Origin: Niastella populi
GTDB taxonomy: Bacteria > Bacteroidota > Bacteroidia > Chitinophagales > Chitinophagaceae
NCBI RefSeq assembly: GCF_002078015.1
Contig: NZ_LWBP01000002.1
Coordinates: 1 to 64,000 of the forward strand
DNA: 64,000 nt
Reading direction: 5' to 3'
Position 1 is the first letter of the stretch. Each line of letters begins with the position of its first letter. This document shows positions 51,806 through 61,453 of this stretch, one piece after another. The position numbers and the translations under genes are program-made. The notes under the pieces were generated by a model. It was not told where the DNA came from. It did not search any database and worked only from the letters and a program-made list of their open reading frames with translations.

Positions 51806-52759
51806 TTGAACCGCATCGACCGACTACACGCCATTCTCACCCACCTGCAAAGTAAAAAAAGAGTTACAGCGCAGGAGGTGGCCGATCGCTTTAACATCAG
51901 CTTACGCACCGTGTACCGCGATGTTAAGGCATTGGAAGAAAGCGGCGTGCCGGTGATCGGCGAAGCAGGCAGCGGTTATACCATAATGGAAGGCTACCGC
52001 CTGCCGCCCGTAATGTTCACGCAGGAAGAAGCTTCCGCCCTGCTCCTCGGCGCCAAACTGGCCGAACACCTTTCCGACGAATCGATCAAAAAACATTTCA
52101 ATGCGGCCCTGTTTAAAATAAAAGCGGTACTGCGCTCAACCGACAAAGAGCACATGGACCAGCTGAACGATAATATTGCCGTGATTAGCCGCCTGCCGTC
52201 CGATGACTCCGCAGGCCGTTTCCTGGTAGACCTGCAAAAAGCGCTGGGCGATAAAAGAGAGATCCATATCCGCTACCAGAGCGGGCAGGATGCCGTTACC
52301 GAGCGAACGCTTGAGCCCATCGGGCTTTGCCATTACGGCCAGGCCTGGCACCTGATCGGCTGGTGCAAACTGCGCAACGGTTACCGCGATTTCAGGGTAA
52401 GCCGTATACAACAACTGCAAATACTTGAAAATACATTTGAACCCGACGCCCATCCCTCATTACAGGAATACCTGCAGTCGATGATCAACACCTCCGAACT
52501 GCAGGAGGTTTGTATCAGGTTCACCAAATCGATGGCCCGCTACCTCGGTAGCCAGAAATATTATTACGGGTATGTTCGCGAAGAAGTGAAAGACGACCAG
52601 GTATATATGTATTATGTTACTTCCCATCTTGAATACATTGCCCGCTGGCTGTTGATGTATACCCATCATGTTACCATTGAATCGCCCGAAGCGCTGGTAA
52701 ACATCATGAGAGAGCTTACCGAAGAAGTGCGCCAGCATTATCTGCCGGTAAACGCTTAA
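51806..52759 (+). CDS. YafY-like transcriptional regulator (HTH-11 and WYL domains), 317 aa
   Basis: An N-terminal winged helix (about 1-60: DRLHAILTHLQSKKRVTAQE, SLRTVYRDVKALEESGVPV) is followed by a WYL domain (about 135-315, with RTLEPIGLCHYGQAWHLIGW). WYL proteins sense nucleic acids or other small ligands and often repress. The start is a TTG at 51806. It has no close partner, though a DinB-like gene lies 208 bp downstream, a pairing common in Bacteroidota. Confidence 0.88.
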   Translation: MNRIDRLHAILTHLQSKKRVTAQEVADRFNISLRTVYRDVKALEESGVPVIGEAGSGYTIMEGYRLPPVMFTQEEASALLLGAKLAEHLSDESIKKHFNAALFKIKAVLRSTDKEHMDQLNDNIAVISRLPSDDSAGRFLVDLQKALGDKREIHIRYQSGQDAVTERTLEPIGLCHYGQAWHLIGWCKLRNGYRDFRVSRIQQLQILENTFEPDAHPSLQEYLQSMINTSELQEVCIRFTKSMARYLGSQKYYYGYVREEVKDDQVYMYYVTSHLEYIARWLLMYTHHVTIESPEALVNIMRELTEEVRQHYLPVNA

Positions 52760-52966
52760 TGCTAAAGGCTTAACGCTGCCTCCCGAAATGGGTTCAGTCC
52801 GAATAAACTCAGTTATTTCGAAATTCGGCACCAGGCGTTTAGCATTCCGCCTTCTGCCTTCCGCATTTCAAAAAAATTCGACGAACGACAGTTTCCTACT
52901 GACATACTGCTGTCACATTCTGCCTGTTACTTTGGTCTAGTAACTATCAAATTAAAACCAGATCAA

Positions 52967-53455
52967 ATGATACGCAGCATTCATGATTTTCTCGATCGTT
53001 GGAAAGAAGAAACACAAGCTACTTTAAAGATCTTCAACAGTTTAACCGACGAAAGCCTGCAGGTTGCCATTCCCAATGGCCGCACATTGGGCCGGCTGGC
53101 CAATCACATTGTAGAAACAGTTACCGAGCTGCCCAGCAAACTCGGTTTGCCCATTAAAGAACAATACGGCAACTATTCCACTGTTCAGGAGCTTATTACA
53201 AATTATAAAAAATACAGCGATCAGCTGATAGGGGCTATCATCAGCAATTGGGACGATGATATGCTGGAAGAAGAAAACAACCTCTACGGCGATCCCTGGA
53301 AGAAAGGTTTTTCATTATGGGTACTGATCATACATCAAACACATCACCGCGGGCAAATGACGGTGCTGATGCGCATGGCCGGACTGAAAGTGCCCGGCAT
53401 TTACGGCCCCAGCAAGGAAGAGTGGGAAGCATGGGGGGAGGCGGCGCTTCCATAG
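52967..53455 (+). CDS. DinB-family protein, 162 aa
   Basis: Four-helix metal-binding bundle: NHIVETVTE carries the first His ligand and HQTHHRGQMTVLMRMAG the second and third. DinB/YfiT-like proteins act as thiol-dependent transferases or stress proteins; the substrate is unknown. It lies downstream of a WYL regulator. The length is normal. Confidence 0.82.
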   Translation: MIRSIHDFLDRWKEETQATLKIFNSLTDESLQVAIPNGRTLGRLANHIVETVTELPSKLGLPIKEQYGNYSTVQELITNYKKYSDQLIGAIISNWDDDMLEEENNLYGDPWKKGFSLWVLIIHQTHHRGQMTVLMRMAGLKVPGIYGPSKEEWEAWGEAALP

Positions 53456-53750
53456 AGCTGGCTATCAGGTGGCTGCTGCTGGAAGCAAATATCAGGTGGC
53501 CCAAAGGCGCCGAATCAGGAAGTAAGAAGTACGGGAAAACTAAATATTAGCGAGGGCAAACCCGGTGATACCGATTTTTTGAACAGCCCCTTGTCAACCT
53601 GTTAACCAGTCAACTTACTTCCTGCTTCATATTTCCTCCTTCATGCCCCTCAATGCTGACTTCGTACCTCATGATAATGTTCCGTACCGGACATATTCAT
53701 ATTTTGTCTGATCTCACCAGGATCAAACGTCACAACCAAAAGACTTCCAT

Positions 53751-54251
53751 ATGCATATCAAAACATATCCGCCGCTAACGGTTTTAAGCAGTATACATCA
53801 AACCACCATGTCGCAATTACAGCAGTTTGGTCCGGTTATGGCTGAATTATACGCAGTAGCCGGACGAAAAAGTTTTATCAATGGACCGCTGCATTGGATC
53901 TATTATGGAATGGATGGAAACCCTGATACGGTATTTACCCTGGAGATCGCCATCCCCATCAGGAAGGCGTTTCAATCAACAAAATTCAAAGTGAGGGAGC
54001 TTGACTTTTTTAAAGCTATTACGTTCCCGCACGAAGGGTTGTGGGAACATTTGCCCGGCAGTCATGCGCAGATCATGGAACGCCTGGCCGAGCACAACAT
54101 ACCGGTTACCAATGAGTGCAGGGAGGTATTTTTAAATATCGACTTCTCGCAACCGGAAAAGAATATGACCGAAATACAAATAGGGGTATCGCCAGGAAAA
54201 ACACAAAACCGGTCCGCATCAAAAAGGCGGCTGTTTCCGGTATACATTTAA
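53751..54251 (+). CDS. GyrI-like small-molecule binding domain protein, 166 aa
   Basis: A stand-alone GyrI/AraC-effector-binding-like fold: PPLTVLSSIHQTTMSQLQQF, then PLHWIYYGMDGNPDTVFTLEI and a helix GSHAQIMERLAEHNIP. Such proteins bind small ligands. The C terminus is basic (SASKRRLFPVYI). The gene is followed by a strong hairpin at 54270-54321. The assignment is by pattern only. Confidence 0.6.
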   Translation: MHIKTYPPLTVLSSIHQTTMSQLQQFGPVMAELYAVAGRKSFINGPLHWIYYGMDGNPDTVFTLEIAIPIRKAFQSTKFKVRELDFFKAITFPHEGLWEHLPGSHAQIMERLAEHNIPVTNECREVFLNIDFSQPEKNMTEIQIGVSPGKTQNRSASKRRLFPVYI

Positions 54252-54269
54252 AGGCTCAACGCAGAACGC

Positions 54270-54321
54270 AAAACGCTTAACGCAAAACGCCAATACAGGC
54301 GTTAAACGTTAAGCGTTTTTA
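54270..54321. terminator. Nested hairpin terminator
   Basis: AAAACGCTTAACG (54270-54282) pairs with CGTTAAGCGTTTT (54307-54319); an inner AACGCC/GGCGTT hairpin sits in the loop. It ends in a T-run on the plus strand, between convergent genes. Confidence 0.7.
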
Positions 54322-54416
54322 TTTTAAACCGCTGCGCATTCGCGAGGCTTTAGCTGAGTAAAGCCTGCCTGCCGGGCCTACATCCTGTATTTGTATTCCA
54401 TTATCACATTATCACA

Positions 54417-55562
54417 TTAGCTAATTACTTTCGCTCCATCTTCAATCTGCGTTACATATACCTCGGGCGTTTGTTTGAACAGGCCATTGAATGCAGCCTG
54501 TATCTTTTGCGTAAAGTTCTCAACCGCATCTGCCTGAACAATATTGATTGTACAGCCGCCAAAACCGCCGCCCATCATGCGGCTACCGGCCACACCGGTA
54601 ATGTGCTGGGCGCATTCTGCCAGAAAATCAAGCTCGGTACAACTCACTGAATATTTTTTACTCAACCCTTCATGGGTTGCTATCATCAATTTTCCAAAGG
54701 TAGCAAGGTCATTCTTTTTAAGCGCTTCGCAGCCGGCCAGTAATCTTTCTTTCTCATAAACAACATACGAGCAACGATCGAACACAATGGGCGGTAACTC
54801 GTCCCTGTGTTGCAGCAATTGAGCAGGCTCCACATCGCGCAATGAATTAATGTTGGGGTAATGCTTTTTCAGAATGGCAATCCCTTCCTCGCATTGCTGG
54901 CGGCGCACATTGTATTCGCTGCTGGCCAGGGAGTGGCTAACCATGCTGTTCACCAGCACGATCTTATAACCGGGAAAATCGAACGGAATATATTCGTATT
55001 CGAGACTGCGGCAATCGAGCTTCATTACATGCCCCTTCTTTCCATGAAGACTGGCAAACTGGTCCATGATACCGCACTGCAAACCAACAAACGTATGTTC
55101 GGTTTTTTGCCCAATGAATGCGAGGTCCATCCGGCTCAGTCCCAACTGAAACAGTTCATTCAACGCAAATCCATAAGCTGAACACAGAGCGGCCGAAGAG
55201 CTCATACCGGCGCCAACGGGAATATCGCCATCGATAAGCAGGTCGACCCCGCCGATCTTTTTACCTCTTTGCTGAATATGGTACGTTACTCCCAGCAGGT
55301 AGTTCATCCAGCCTTTATGCGGCTCCGATACATCTAAAGAAAATGAATATGATTCATTGAACTGGTTGGCAAATACATTTACGGTGTCAGTTCCATTGGG
55401 AGCAATTGCAACATAGATCTTTTTGTCCACAGCACCGGGTAAAACAAAACCGAAATTGTAGTCGGTATGTTCGCCAATAAGATTAACCCTTCCCGGCGCT
55501 CCGATGATAGTGGCTTCTTTATTATACTTCTCCCTGAAAACCTGCTGTAATTTTTTGATCAT
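54417..55562 (-). CDS. galK: Galactokinase, 381 aa
   Basis: Phosphorylates galactose at C1 (Leloir pathway). GHMP kinase motifs are present: GRVNLIGEHTDYNFGFVLP near residue 24 (galactose signature), PVGAGMSSSAALCSAYGF (ATP loop) and MMGGGFGGC near the C terminus. The ATG at 55562 is 58 bp from the divergent galM start, so both share a control region. Confidence 0.95.
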   Translation of the reverse strand: MIKKLQQVFREKYNKEATIIGAPGRVNLIGEHTDYNFGFVLPGAVDKKIYVAIAPNGTDTVNVFANQFNESYSFSLDVSEPHKGWMNYLLGVTYHIQQRGKKIGGVDLLIDGDIPVGAGMSSSAALCSAYGFALNELFQLGLSRMDLAFIGQKTEHTFVGLQCGIMDQFASLHGKKGHVMKLDCRSLEYEYIPFDFPGYKIVLVNSMVSHSLASSEYNVRRQQCEEGIAILKKHYPNINSLRDVEPAQLLQHRDELPPIVFDRCSYVVYEKERLLAGCEALKKNDLATFGKLMIATHEGLSKKYSVSCTELDFLAECAQHITGVAGSRMMGGGFGGCTINIVQADAVENFTQKIQAAFNGLFKQTPEVYVTQIEDGAKVIS

Positions 55563-55620
55563 TGCTATCGTTAGATTGAATTAATTTTAAAAAATTTTCC
55601 GTAATTCCTAATTTGAGACC

Positions 55621-56583
55621 ATGAGTTTTAATGTTTCCCGCACCAACCAAAATGGGTTGTCGTTGGTAAAGCTGCAAGATAATGCAACAAATACAATCAT
55701 TACCATTCTTCCTGAATACGGCGCCCTGTTACATGGTTTTGAGATCCCGGTAAATGGGGAACACCTGAACATCATAGACAATTATTCCAACAAAGAACAG
55801 CTCGAAAAGGAACTGGCATTATCATACAAAAGCAGTAAGTTATCGCCTTTCGTTTGCCGGCTGCGCAACGGTAAATACAAAATTGACGACGAAGCTTTTG
55901 AGTTCAGCAAAAAATACAACGACGGCAATGCCATTCATGGATTGTTGTACAACAAACCTTTCAGGATAGTCGATGAATTTACCGACGAGCGGCAGGCCAG
56001 CATTACGCTCAGGTACCATTTCAAACGGGAAGACCCTGGCTATCCCTACGATTATGTTTGCGAAGTTCGCTACACCCTGATGCAGCAAAGCCTTTTGCAG
56101 GTAGAAACAATTGTTCTCAACCTCGATAAAGAAGAAATTCCTTTGGCCGACGGCTGGCATCCCTATTTTCAACTGGGCGGCATTATCGACGATTATGAGA
56201 TCCAGATTGCTACCAACACCCTGGTTGAATTCGATAAAAACCTCATTCCTACCGGTGAGTTGGTGCCCGACGATTCTTTTTCCCGGCCCGGGCGCATCGG
56301 CAACCGGGAACTCGATAATTGTTATGTGATACAACCGGTAGAGCAAAATCCCGCCGTACTGATGCTAAACCCTGCTAATGGCGTATATCTTTCGATCTAC
56401 AACAGTCCCCGTTACCCCTACCTGCAACTTTATACGCCGCTGCACCGCAAAAGCATCGCCATCGAAAACCTCAGCGCCGCGCCCGACTGTTTCAACAATG
56501 GAATTGGCCTGGTAATGCTTGCCCCCAACGCCTCCCAAACTTTTACCGTTTGGTATCAGGCGGGAGTGGCTGAAAACGATTAA
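55621..56583 (+). CDS. galM: Aldose 1-epimerase (galactose mutarotase), 320 aa
   Basis: Interconverts alpha and beta sugar anomers. Family motifs: PFVCRLRNGKYKIDDEAFEF, NAIHGLLYNKPFR (His), DGWHPYFQLGG (His) and LYTPLHRKSIAIENLSAAPD (Glu). It lies divergent to galK with a short shared region. Together they supply Leloir steps; galT and galE are not in the window. Confidence 0.9.
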   Translation: MSFNVSRTNQNGLSLVKLQDNATNTIITILPEYGALLHGFEIPVNGEHLNIIDNYSNKEQLEKELALSYKSSKLSPFVCRLRNGKYKIDDEAFEFSKKYNDGNAIHGLLYNKPFRIVDEFTDERQASITLRYHFKREDPGYPYDYVCEVRYTLMQQSLLQVETIVLNLDKEEIPLADGWHPYFQLGGIIDDYEIQIATNTLVEFDKNLIPTGELVPDDSFSRPGRIGNRELDNCYVIQPVEQNPAVLMLNPANGVYLSIYNSPRYPYLQLYTPLHRKSIAIENLSAAPDCFNNGIGLVMLAPNASQTFTVWYQAGVAEND

Positions 56584-56606
56584 CTTGCCGTAAATAACAA
56601 CCTGTA

Positions 56607-57383
56607 ATGAAGAAGTATTTCAAATATGTTCTTACCGTAGCGCTCGCCATTTTTTTTGTAAGCTGCTATGAAGTAAATGAAGAAATAGAGATCAATGCCG
56701 ATGGCAGCGGTTCCTATGTCACCAAAATGGATATGGGCCAGCTGATAGAAATGATGCAAACGTATGCCGGTGAGGAAGAATTAAAAAAGGAAGGACTGGA
56801 TAGAGCGCTCGATACTACCATACTTTTCAATTCTTTGATCGATTCGGCCAAAGATGCTACCGCTGAACAAAAAGAATTGATGAAAGACGGGAAAATGAAA
56901 ATGCAAATGAATATCAGGGAAAAGGTATTCAAACTCGACCTGAGCTTCCCGTACAAAAACCTGAACAGCCTGCAACAATTAATGAGCGGCAAAGCCGGTG
57001 GAACCGGTATGACTTCCGCATTGAAAAATGTATTCGGCAAAAAAGAAGGTGAGCAGGAACCAGCTGCCCCCAAAGGGCCCGATATGGGTGATTTTGCCGC
57101 TATTTATAATGTAACGATCAAAAATGGCCTCATTGAAAAAAAGGTGAACGCCGAAAAGTACAAGGAATTCATGGACCGCCCCGAAATGGCGCAAATGAAA
57201 CAGCTTGCCAGCTCAGGCATGGAAATATTGTACACTACTACCATCAAATTACCACGCGCTGCCAAAAAAGCTGATAACCCCCTCATTAAATTATCTGACG
57301 ACAAAAAAACAGTGACCATGAGGTACAACCTGCTTGAGTTACTGGAGAACCCCGAAAAATTTGCTTATACAATTCAATATTGA
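56607..57383 (+). CDS. Lipoprotein of unknown function, 258 aa
   Basis: Lipobox FVSC (Cys20) after a signal peptide. The mature part begins YEVNEEIEINADGSGSYVTKMD, a beta-hairpin-like segment found in several Bacteroidota lipoproteins, and continues with a helical middle and the strand ILYTTTIKLPRAAKKA. It has no known function to me. It lies 65 bp before nadB. Confidence 0.75.
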   Translation: MKKYFKYVLTVALAIFFVSCYEVNEEIEINADGSGSYVTKMDMGQLIEMMQTYAGEEELKKEGLDRALDTTILFNSLIDSAKDATAEQKELMKDGKMKMQMNIREKVFKLDLSFPYKNLNSLQQLMSGKAGGTGMTSALKNVFGKKEGEQEPAAPKGPDMGDFAAIYNVTIKNGLIEKKVNAEKYKEFMDRPEMAQMKQLASSGMEILYTTTIKLPRAAKKADNPLIKLSDDKKTVTMRYNLLELLENPEKFAYTIQY

Positions 57384-57448
57384 GCCTAAAGTAAACATTG
57401 GATTAGCAGCATTTTTAACAAGGTTTAGATTTTGGAACCCAATATATT

Positions 57449-59056
57449 ATGCAAACTGATTTTCTTGTTATCGGTTCCGGTATAGCCGGATTGACATTTG
57501 CGCTCAAGGCAGCGCAACGTTACCCCGATAAAAAAGTACTGGTAATTACCAAAACACAGGCCGATGAAACCAATACCAAATACGCCCAGGGCGGTATTGC
57601 CGGTGTAACCGATTTTGAAAAAGACAGCTTCGATAAACATATTGAAGACACCCTGATTGCCGGCGACGGCCTTTGCAATAAACAGGTGGTTGAAATTGTG
57701 GTGAAAGAAGGCGTTGACCGTATTCAGGAACTGATCGAATGGGGCGCACAATTCGATAAACAATCTGACGGCGATTATAAACTGGGAAAAGAAGGCGGAC
57801 ACAGCGAATTCCGCATCCTTCATCATAAAGATATTACCGGCAAAGAAATGGAACGGGCGCTGCTGGAGGCAGCCCAAAGCTTTCCCAACATTGAAATAGT
57901 TAAACATTGTTTTGTAGTTGACCTGCTTACCCAGCACCACCTTGGCTACCTGGTAACCAAATCAACCCCTCATATTGAATGTTACGGGGTGTATGTATTG
58001 AACCTGCAAAACAACCAGATCGAAAAGATCATTGCCAAAATAACGGTGTTGGCCAGTGGCGGAAACGGACAGGTATACCGCTCCACCACCAATCCCAATA
58101 TAGCTACCGGCGATGGCATTGCCATGGTTTACCGGGCAAAAGGCCGTATCGAGAACATGGAGTTCATCCAGTTCCATCCTACCGCCTTGTATGAACCGGG
58201 CGTACTGGGACAATCATTCCTGATCACCGAAGCGGTACGCGGCGATGGCGGCATCCTGCGCAATAAAAAAGGGGAAGCGTTTATGGAACGGTACGACCCG
58301 CGCAAAGACCTGGCCCCCCGCGATATTGTGGCCCGCGCCATCGATAGCGAAATGAAAATAACGGGTACCGAACATGTATACCTCGACGTTACCCATATTC
58401 CTGCCGAAAAATTTATAGAGCATTTCCCCAACATATACGAAAAATGCCGGTCGATCGGCATCGATGTATCGAAACATTACATACCGGTAGCGCCCGCAGC
58501 GCATTATAGCTGCGGCGGCATCAAGACCGATGAATGGGGACGCACATCAATAAAGAACCTATACGCTGCCGGCGAATGCGCCAGCACAGGTTTGCACGGC
58601 GCCAACCGCCTTGCCAGCAACTCGCTGCTGGAAGCAATGGTTTTTGCCCATCGCTGTTTCATAGATGCGGCGGAGAAAATAAAAACCATCAACGGGTCGA
58701 TACTGGCCCAATCGGTACCCGACTGGAAAGCCACCGGCACCACCTTACCAAAGGAAATGATCCTCATAACCCAAAGCTTCAAAGAACTGCAACAGGTAAT
58801 GAGCGATTATGTAGGTATCGTTAGAACGAACATCAGGTTGGAACGCGCAGCCAAACGCCTCGACCTGTTGTGGGAAGAAACAGAAGCGCTGTATCAGACA
58901 ACCGCCCTCTCACCGCAACTGTGTGAACTGCGCAATATGATAACGGTAGGTTACCTGATCGTAAAATGCGCAGCCTTCCGCAAAGAAAGCCGTGGATTGC
59001 ATTTCAATACCGATTACCCGTACAAGAGTACGCTGGTGCAGAATATTGTTTTATAA
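57449..59056 (+). CDS. nadB: L-aspartate oxidase, 535 aa
   Basis: Oxidises L-aspartate to iminoaspartate, first step of NAD synthesis. FAD-binding GSGIAGLTFALKAA (residues 8-21), TKYAQGGIAGV, EFIQFHPTALY, and HYSCGGIKTD with the active-site region are clear. Length fits the family. nadA and nadC are not adjacent. It ends 13 bp before the MurU-like gene. Confidence 0.95.
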   Translation: MQTDFLVIGSGIAGLTFALKAAQRYPDKKVLVITKTQADETNTKYAQGGIAGVTDFEKDSFDKHIEDTLIAGDGLCNKQVVEIVVKEGVDRIQELIEWGAQFDKQSDGDYKLGKEGGHSEFRILHHKDITGKEMERALLEAAQSFPNIEIVKHCFVVDLLTQHHLGYLVTKSTPHIECYGVYVLNLQNNQIEKIIAKITVLASGGNGQVYRSTTNPNIATGDGIAMVYRAKGRIENMEFIQFHPTALYEPGVLGQSFLITEAVRGDGGILRNKKGEAFMERYDPRKDLAPRDIVARAIDSEMKITGTEHVYLDVTHIPAEKFIEHFPNIYEKCRSIGIDVSKHYIPVAPAAHYSCGGIKTDEWGRTSIKNLYAAGECASTGLHGANRLASNSLLEAMVFAHRCFIDAAEKIKTINGSILAQSVPDWKATGTTLPKEMILITQSFKELQQVMSDYVGIVRTNIRLERAAKRLDLLWEETEALYQTTALSPQLCELRNMITVGYLIVKCAAFRKESRGLHFNTDYPYKSTLVQNIVL

Positions 59057-59069
59057 AATCATTCAACCG

Positions 59070-59810
59070 ATGAACAATCCACCCAATGCCAGCCTCCAGG
59101 GCATGATCTTCGCCGCCGGTTTGGGCACCCGCTTCAAACCATGGACCGACAAACATCCCAAAGCGCTGGCTGTCGTAAACGGTAAAAGTTTATTGCAACA
59201 CAATATCGAATACCTGCAACAATACGGCATAACCAATGTAGTGGTAAATGTGCATCACTTCGCCGGTCAGATCGTTGACGTACTGCAAAAGAACAAAGGC
59301 TGGGGCAGTACCATAACCATCAGCGATGAAACCGAAGAAGTGCTGGAAACCGGCGGCGGAATAAAGAAAGCGGAACCGTTGTTCACGGCCGATACTATAG
59401 TAATCATTAACGTTGATATACTTACTGATCTCGATCTGGGCAGGCTCATAGGCTATCATCAGCAACACCAGCCCGTATCAACCCTGGCTGTCACCAACCG
59501 CACCACCTCGCGGTACTTTTTATTCAATGAGCAGGATACGCTTTGCGGCTGGCGCAATACCAAAACGGGGGAAGAAAAAATAGCGCGGCAGGCGGCTACC
59601 TACCATTCAAAAGCCTTTAGCGGCATTCATGTTATCAGTAAAGAATTATTATCACTTATTCAGCGCCAGGGAAAATTCTCCATTGTAGATGCCTACCTCG
59701 AACTGGCGCCCACACATATCATAAAAGGATTTGATCATAGCGGTTCGCGGTTCATAGATGTAGGTAAACCCGATTCGGTGGCGCAGGCAGAACAGTTGTT
59801 TGCCCACTAA
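59070..59810 (+). CDS. murU: Nucleotidyltransferase, MurU-like, 246 aa
   Basis: Left-handed or Rossmann-type sugar nucleotidyltransferase: MIFAAGLGTRFKPWTDKHPKAL is the nucleotide-binding signature, and NVDILTDLDL and KAFSGIHVIS complete the fold. In the cell-wall recycling pathway MurU converts MurNAc-alpha-1-phosphate to UDP-MurNAc. The next gene encodes an AmgK-like kinase that would supply its substrate, which supports this assignment. The start at 59070 is used; a start at Met12 is possible. Confidence 0.8.
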   Translation: MNNPPNASLQGMIFAAGLGTRFKPWTDKHPKALAVVNGKSLLQHNIEYLQQYGITNVVVNVHHFAGQIVDVLQKNKGWGSTITISDETEEVLETGGGIKKAEPLFTADTIVIINVDILTDLDLGRLIGYHQQHQPVSTLAVTNRTTSRYFLFNEQDTLCGWRNTKTGEEKIARQAATYHSKAFSGIHVISKELLSLIQRQGKFSIVDAYLELAPTHIIKGFDHSGSRFIDVGKPDSVAQAEQLFAH

Positions 59811-59957
59811 AAGGGGTTCGGGCCTACCCTTCCCGTGCGGTCAGAAAACGACCGCCCTTTCTCTATTTTCCTACTCCCGGATGGGGAAAATTTAACTGCG
59901 TTTTTTTGCATTTCGGCATGAGTTTATTACATTACTTTTACTGACCTATAAACAACT

Positions 59958-61415
59958 ATGCAATCAATAATCGACGGAATAAACAAACTCTATGCTGAGT
60001 GGAGCGGCTCGGCCTGTGATCGTATAGAGATCCTGCCTCAATCTGGTTCTGACAGAAGATATTTTCGTATCCATACCAAAAAAGGAACATGCATTGCCAC
60101 CCATGGCCATAACGTTCCAGAAAACGAAACCTTTATTTACTTTTCCCAACACTTTTATAACCAGCAGCTTCCGGTGCCCGAGATCTACGCACTGAGCGAA
60201 GACAAAACCATTTACCTGCAGCAGGACCTTGGCGATGTGTCGTTACTTAACCGCCTCGAAGAAGAAGGGTTTTGCGATAATATATATAACCTTTTTAAAG
60301 CAAGCCTGCATCAGCTGGCATTATTGCAGATAAAAGGGCACGATGGCCTTGATTACAGCCGCTGCCTTACCAACCAGGAATTTGGCAAACAGGCTATTAT
60401 GGCCGACCTGCTGTATTTCAAATACTATTTCCTCGATGCCTTGCGTAAACCCTACGACAAGCAAAAACTTATCGACGATTTTGAAGCGCTGAGCAACTAC
60501 CTCACGCATACTGAATATAAATATTTCATGTTCCGCGACTTCCAGAGCCGCAACATTCTGGTAACGCCCGTTAATACGGTTCACTTTATCGATTACCAGG
60601 GCGGTATGCAGGGCGCACCACAATACGATGTGGCCAGTATGATATGGCAGGCACGCGCCAACCTGCCCGATGACTGGAAGGAAAACCTGTTGAACGATTA
60701 CATCGATTCTTTTGAACAAATAAAAAACGAACAGATAAACCGCCACCTGTTCAAAAGCCAGTACAATGGGTATGTGCTCATCAGGCTGCTACAGGTATTG
60801 GGCGCCTATGGTTTTCGCGGACTGTTCGAACGGAAGGCCCAATTCCTTACAAGCATTCCGCAGGCCCTGAAAAACCTGCGCGTGTTCATTAACGACCATA
60901 ACCTCGGCATTGCAGTTCCCGAATTCAGTAAAGTTTTACAGGTTTGCGTAAGTGATGAGATCATTGACCGGTTCACCCCATTGACCGCCGATGAGGAAAC
61001 TCCGCTAACCGTTAGCGTTCAAAGTTTTTCATTCAGAAAAGGAATACCCGCCGATACTTCGGGAAACGGCGGCGGGTATGTGTTCGACTGCCGCGGTATC
61101 CTTAACCCGGGCCGGCTCGAGCAATTCAAAACGCAAACCGGCCGCGATAAAGGCGTTAAGGATTTCCTGGAACAGCAAACCCGCATGGCCGAGTTCCTGA
61201 ACAGCGTGTTCGACATCGTAGACATTTCGGTTGAAGATTATATCCGCCGTGGCTTTGATCACCTCTCTGTAAGCTTTGGCTGCACCGGCGGTCAGCACCG
61301 CAGCGTTTATGCAGCCGATGCCTTGGCCCGTCACCTGCGTAATAAATTCAAGGTTAAAGTAGAACTAAAACATGTTGAACAGGAAGCCAAAAATTGGGTG
61401 AACGAAGCGAAGTGA
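59958..61415 (+). CDS. AmgK-like sugar kinase fused to RapZ C-terminal domain, 485 aa
   Basis: The N-terminal two thirds (about 1-330) is an aminoglycoside phosphotransferase-type kinase: a P-loop-like start (LPQSGSDRRYFRIH), KYFMFRDFQSRNILV (catalytic Asp and Asn) and FIDYQGGMQGAPQYDVAS. AmgK phosphorylates N-acetylmuramate at C1. The C-terminal third (about 350-480) is a RapZ C-terminal domain with GGYVFDCRGILNPGR and SVSFGCTGGQHRSVYAAD. In E. coli this domain senses glucosamine-6-phosphate and guides RNase E. The fusion suggests a link between muropeptide recycling and amino-sugar sensing. murU precedes it. Confidence 0.83.
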   Translation: MQSIIDGINKLYAEWSGSACDRIEILPQSGSDRRYFRIHTKKGTCIATHGHNVPENETFIYFSQHFYNQQLPVPEIYALSEDKTIYLQQDLGDVSLLNRLEEEGFCDNIYNLFKASLHQLALLQIKGHDGLDYSRCLTNQEFGKQAIMADLLYFKYYFLDALRKPYDKQKLIDDFEALSNYLTHTEYKYFMFRDFQSRNILVTPVNTVHFIDYQGGMQGAPQYDVASMIWQARANLPDDWKENLLNDYIDSFEQIKNEQINRHLFKSQYNGYVLIRLLQVLGAYGFRGLFERKAQFLTSIPQALKNLRVFINDHNLGIAVPEFSKVLQVCVSDEIIDRFTPLTADEETPLTVSVQSFSFRKGIPADTSGNGGGYVFDCRGILNPGRLEQFKTQTGRDKGVKDFLEQQTRMAEFLNSVFDIVDISVEDYIRRGFDHLSVSFGCTGGQHRSVYAADALARHLRNKFKVKVELKHVEQEAKNWVNEAK

Positions 61416-61439
61416 GAATTGGGTCGGGAGGTAAATCAT

Positions 61440-61447
61440 TATCTTTG
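61440..61447 (+). promoter_or_regulatory. Promoter-like box of the acyltransferase gene
   Basis: TATCTTTG fits TAnnTTTG, 7 bp before the ATG at 61454, so the transcript would have almost no leader. Confidence 0.45.
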
Positions 61448-61453
61448 TGCTAC

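Noticed and set aside
54256-54330. Possible regulatory array of AACGC words
   Set aside because: It is better explained as a nested terminator hairpin between convergent genes.
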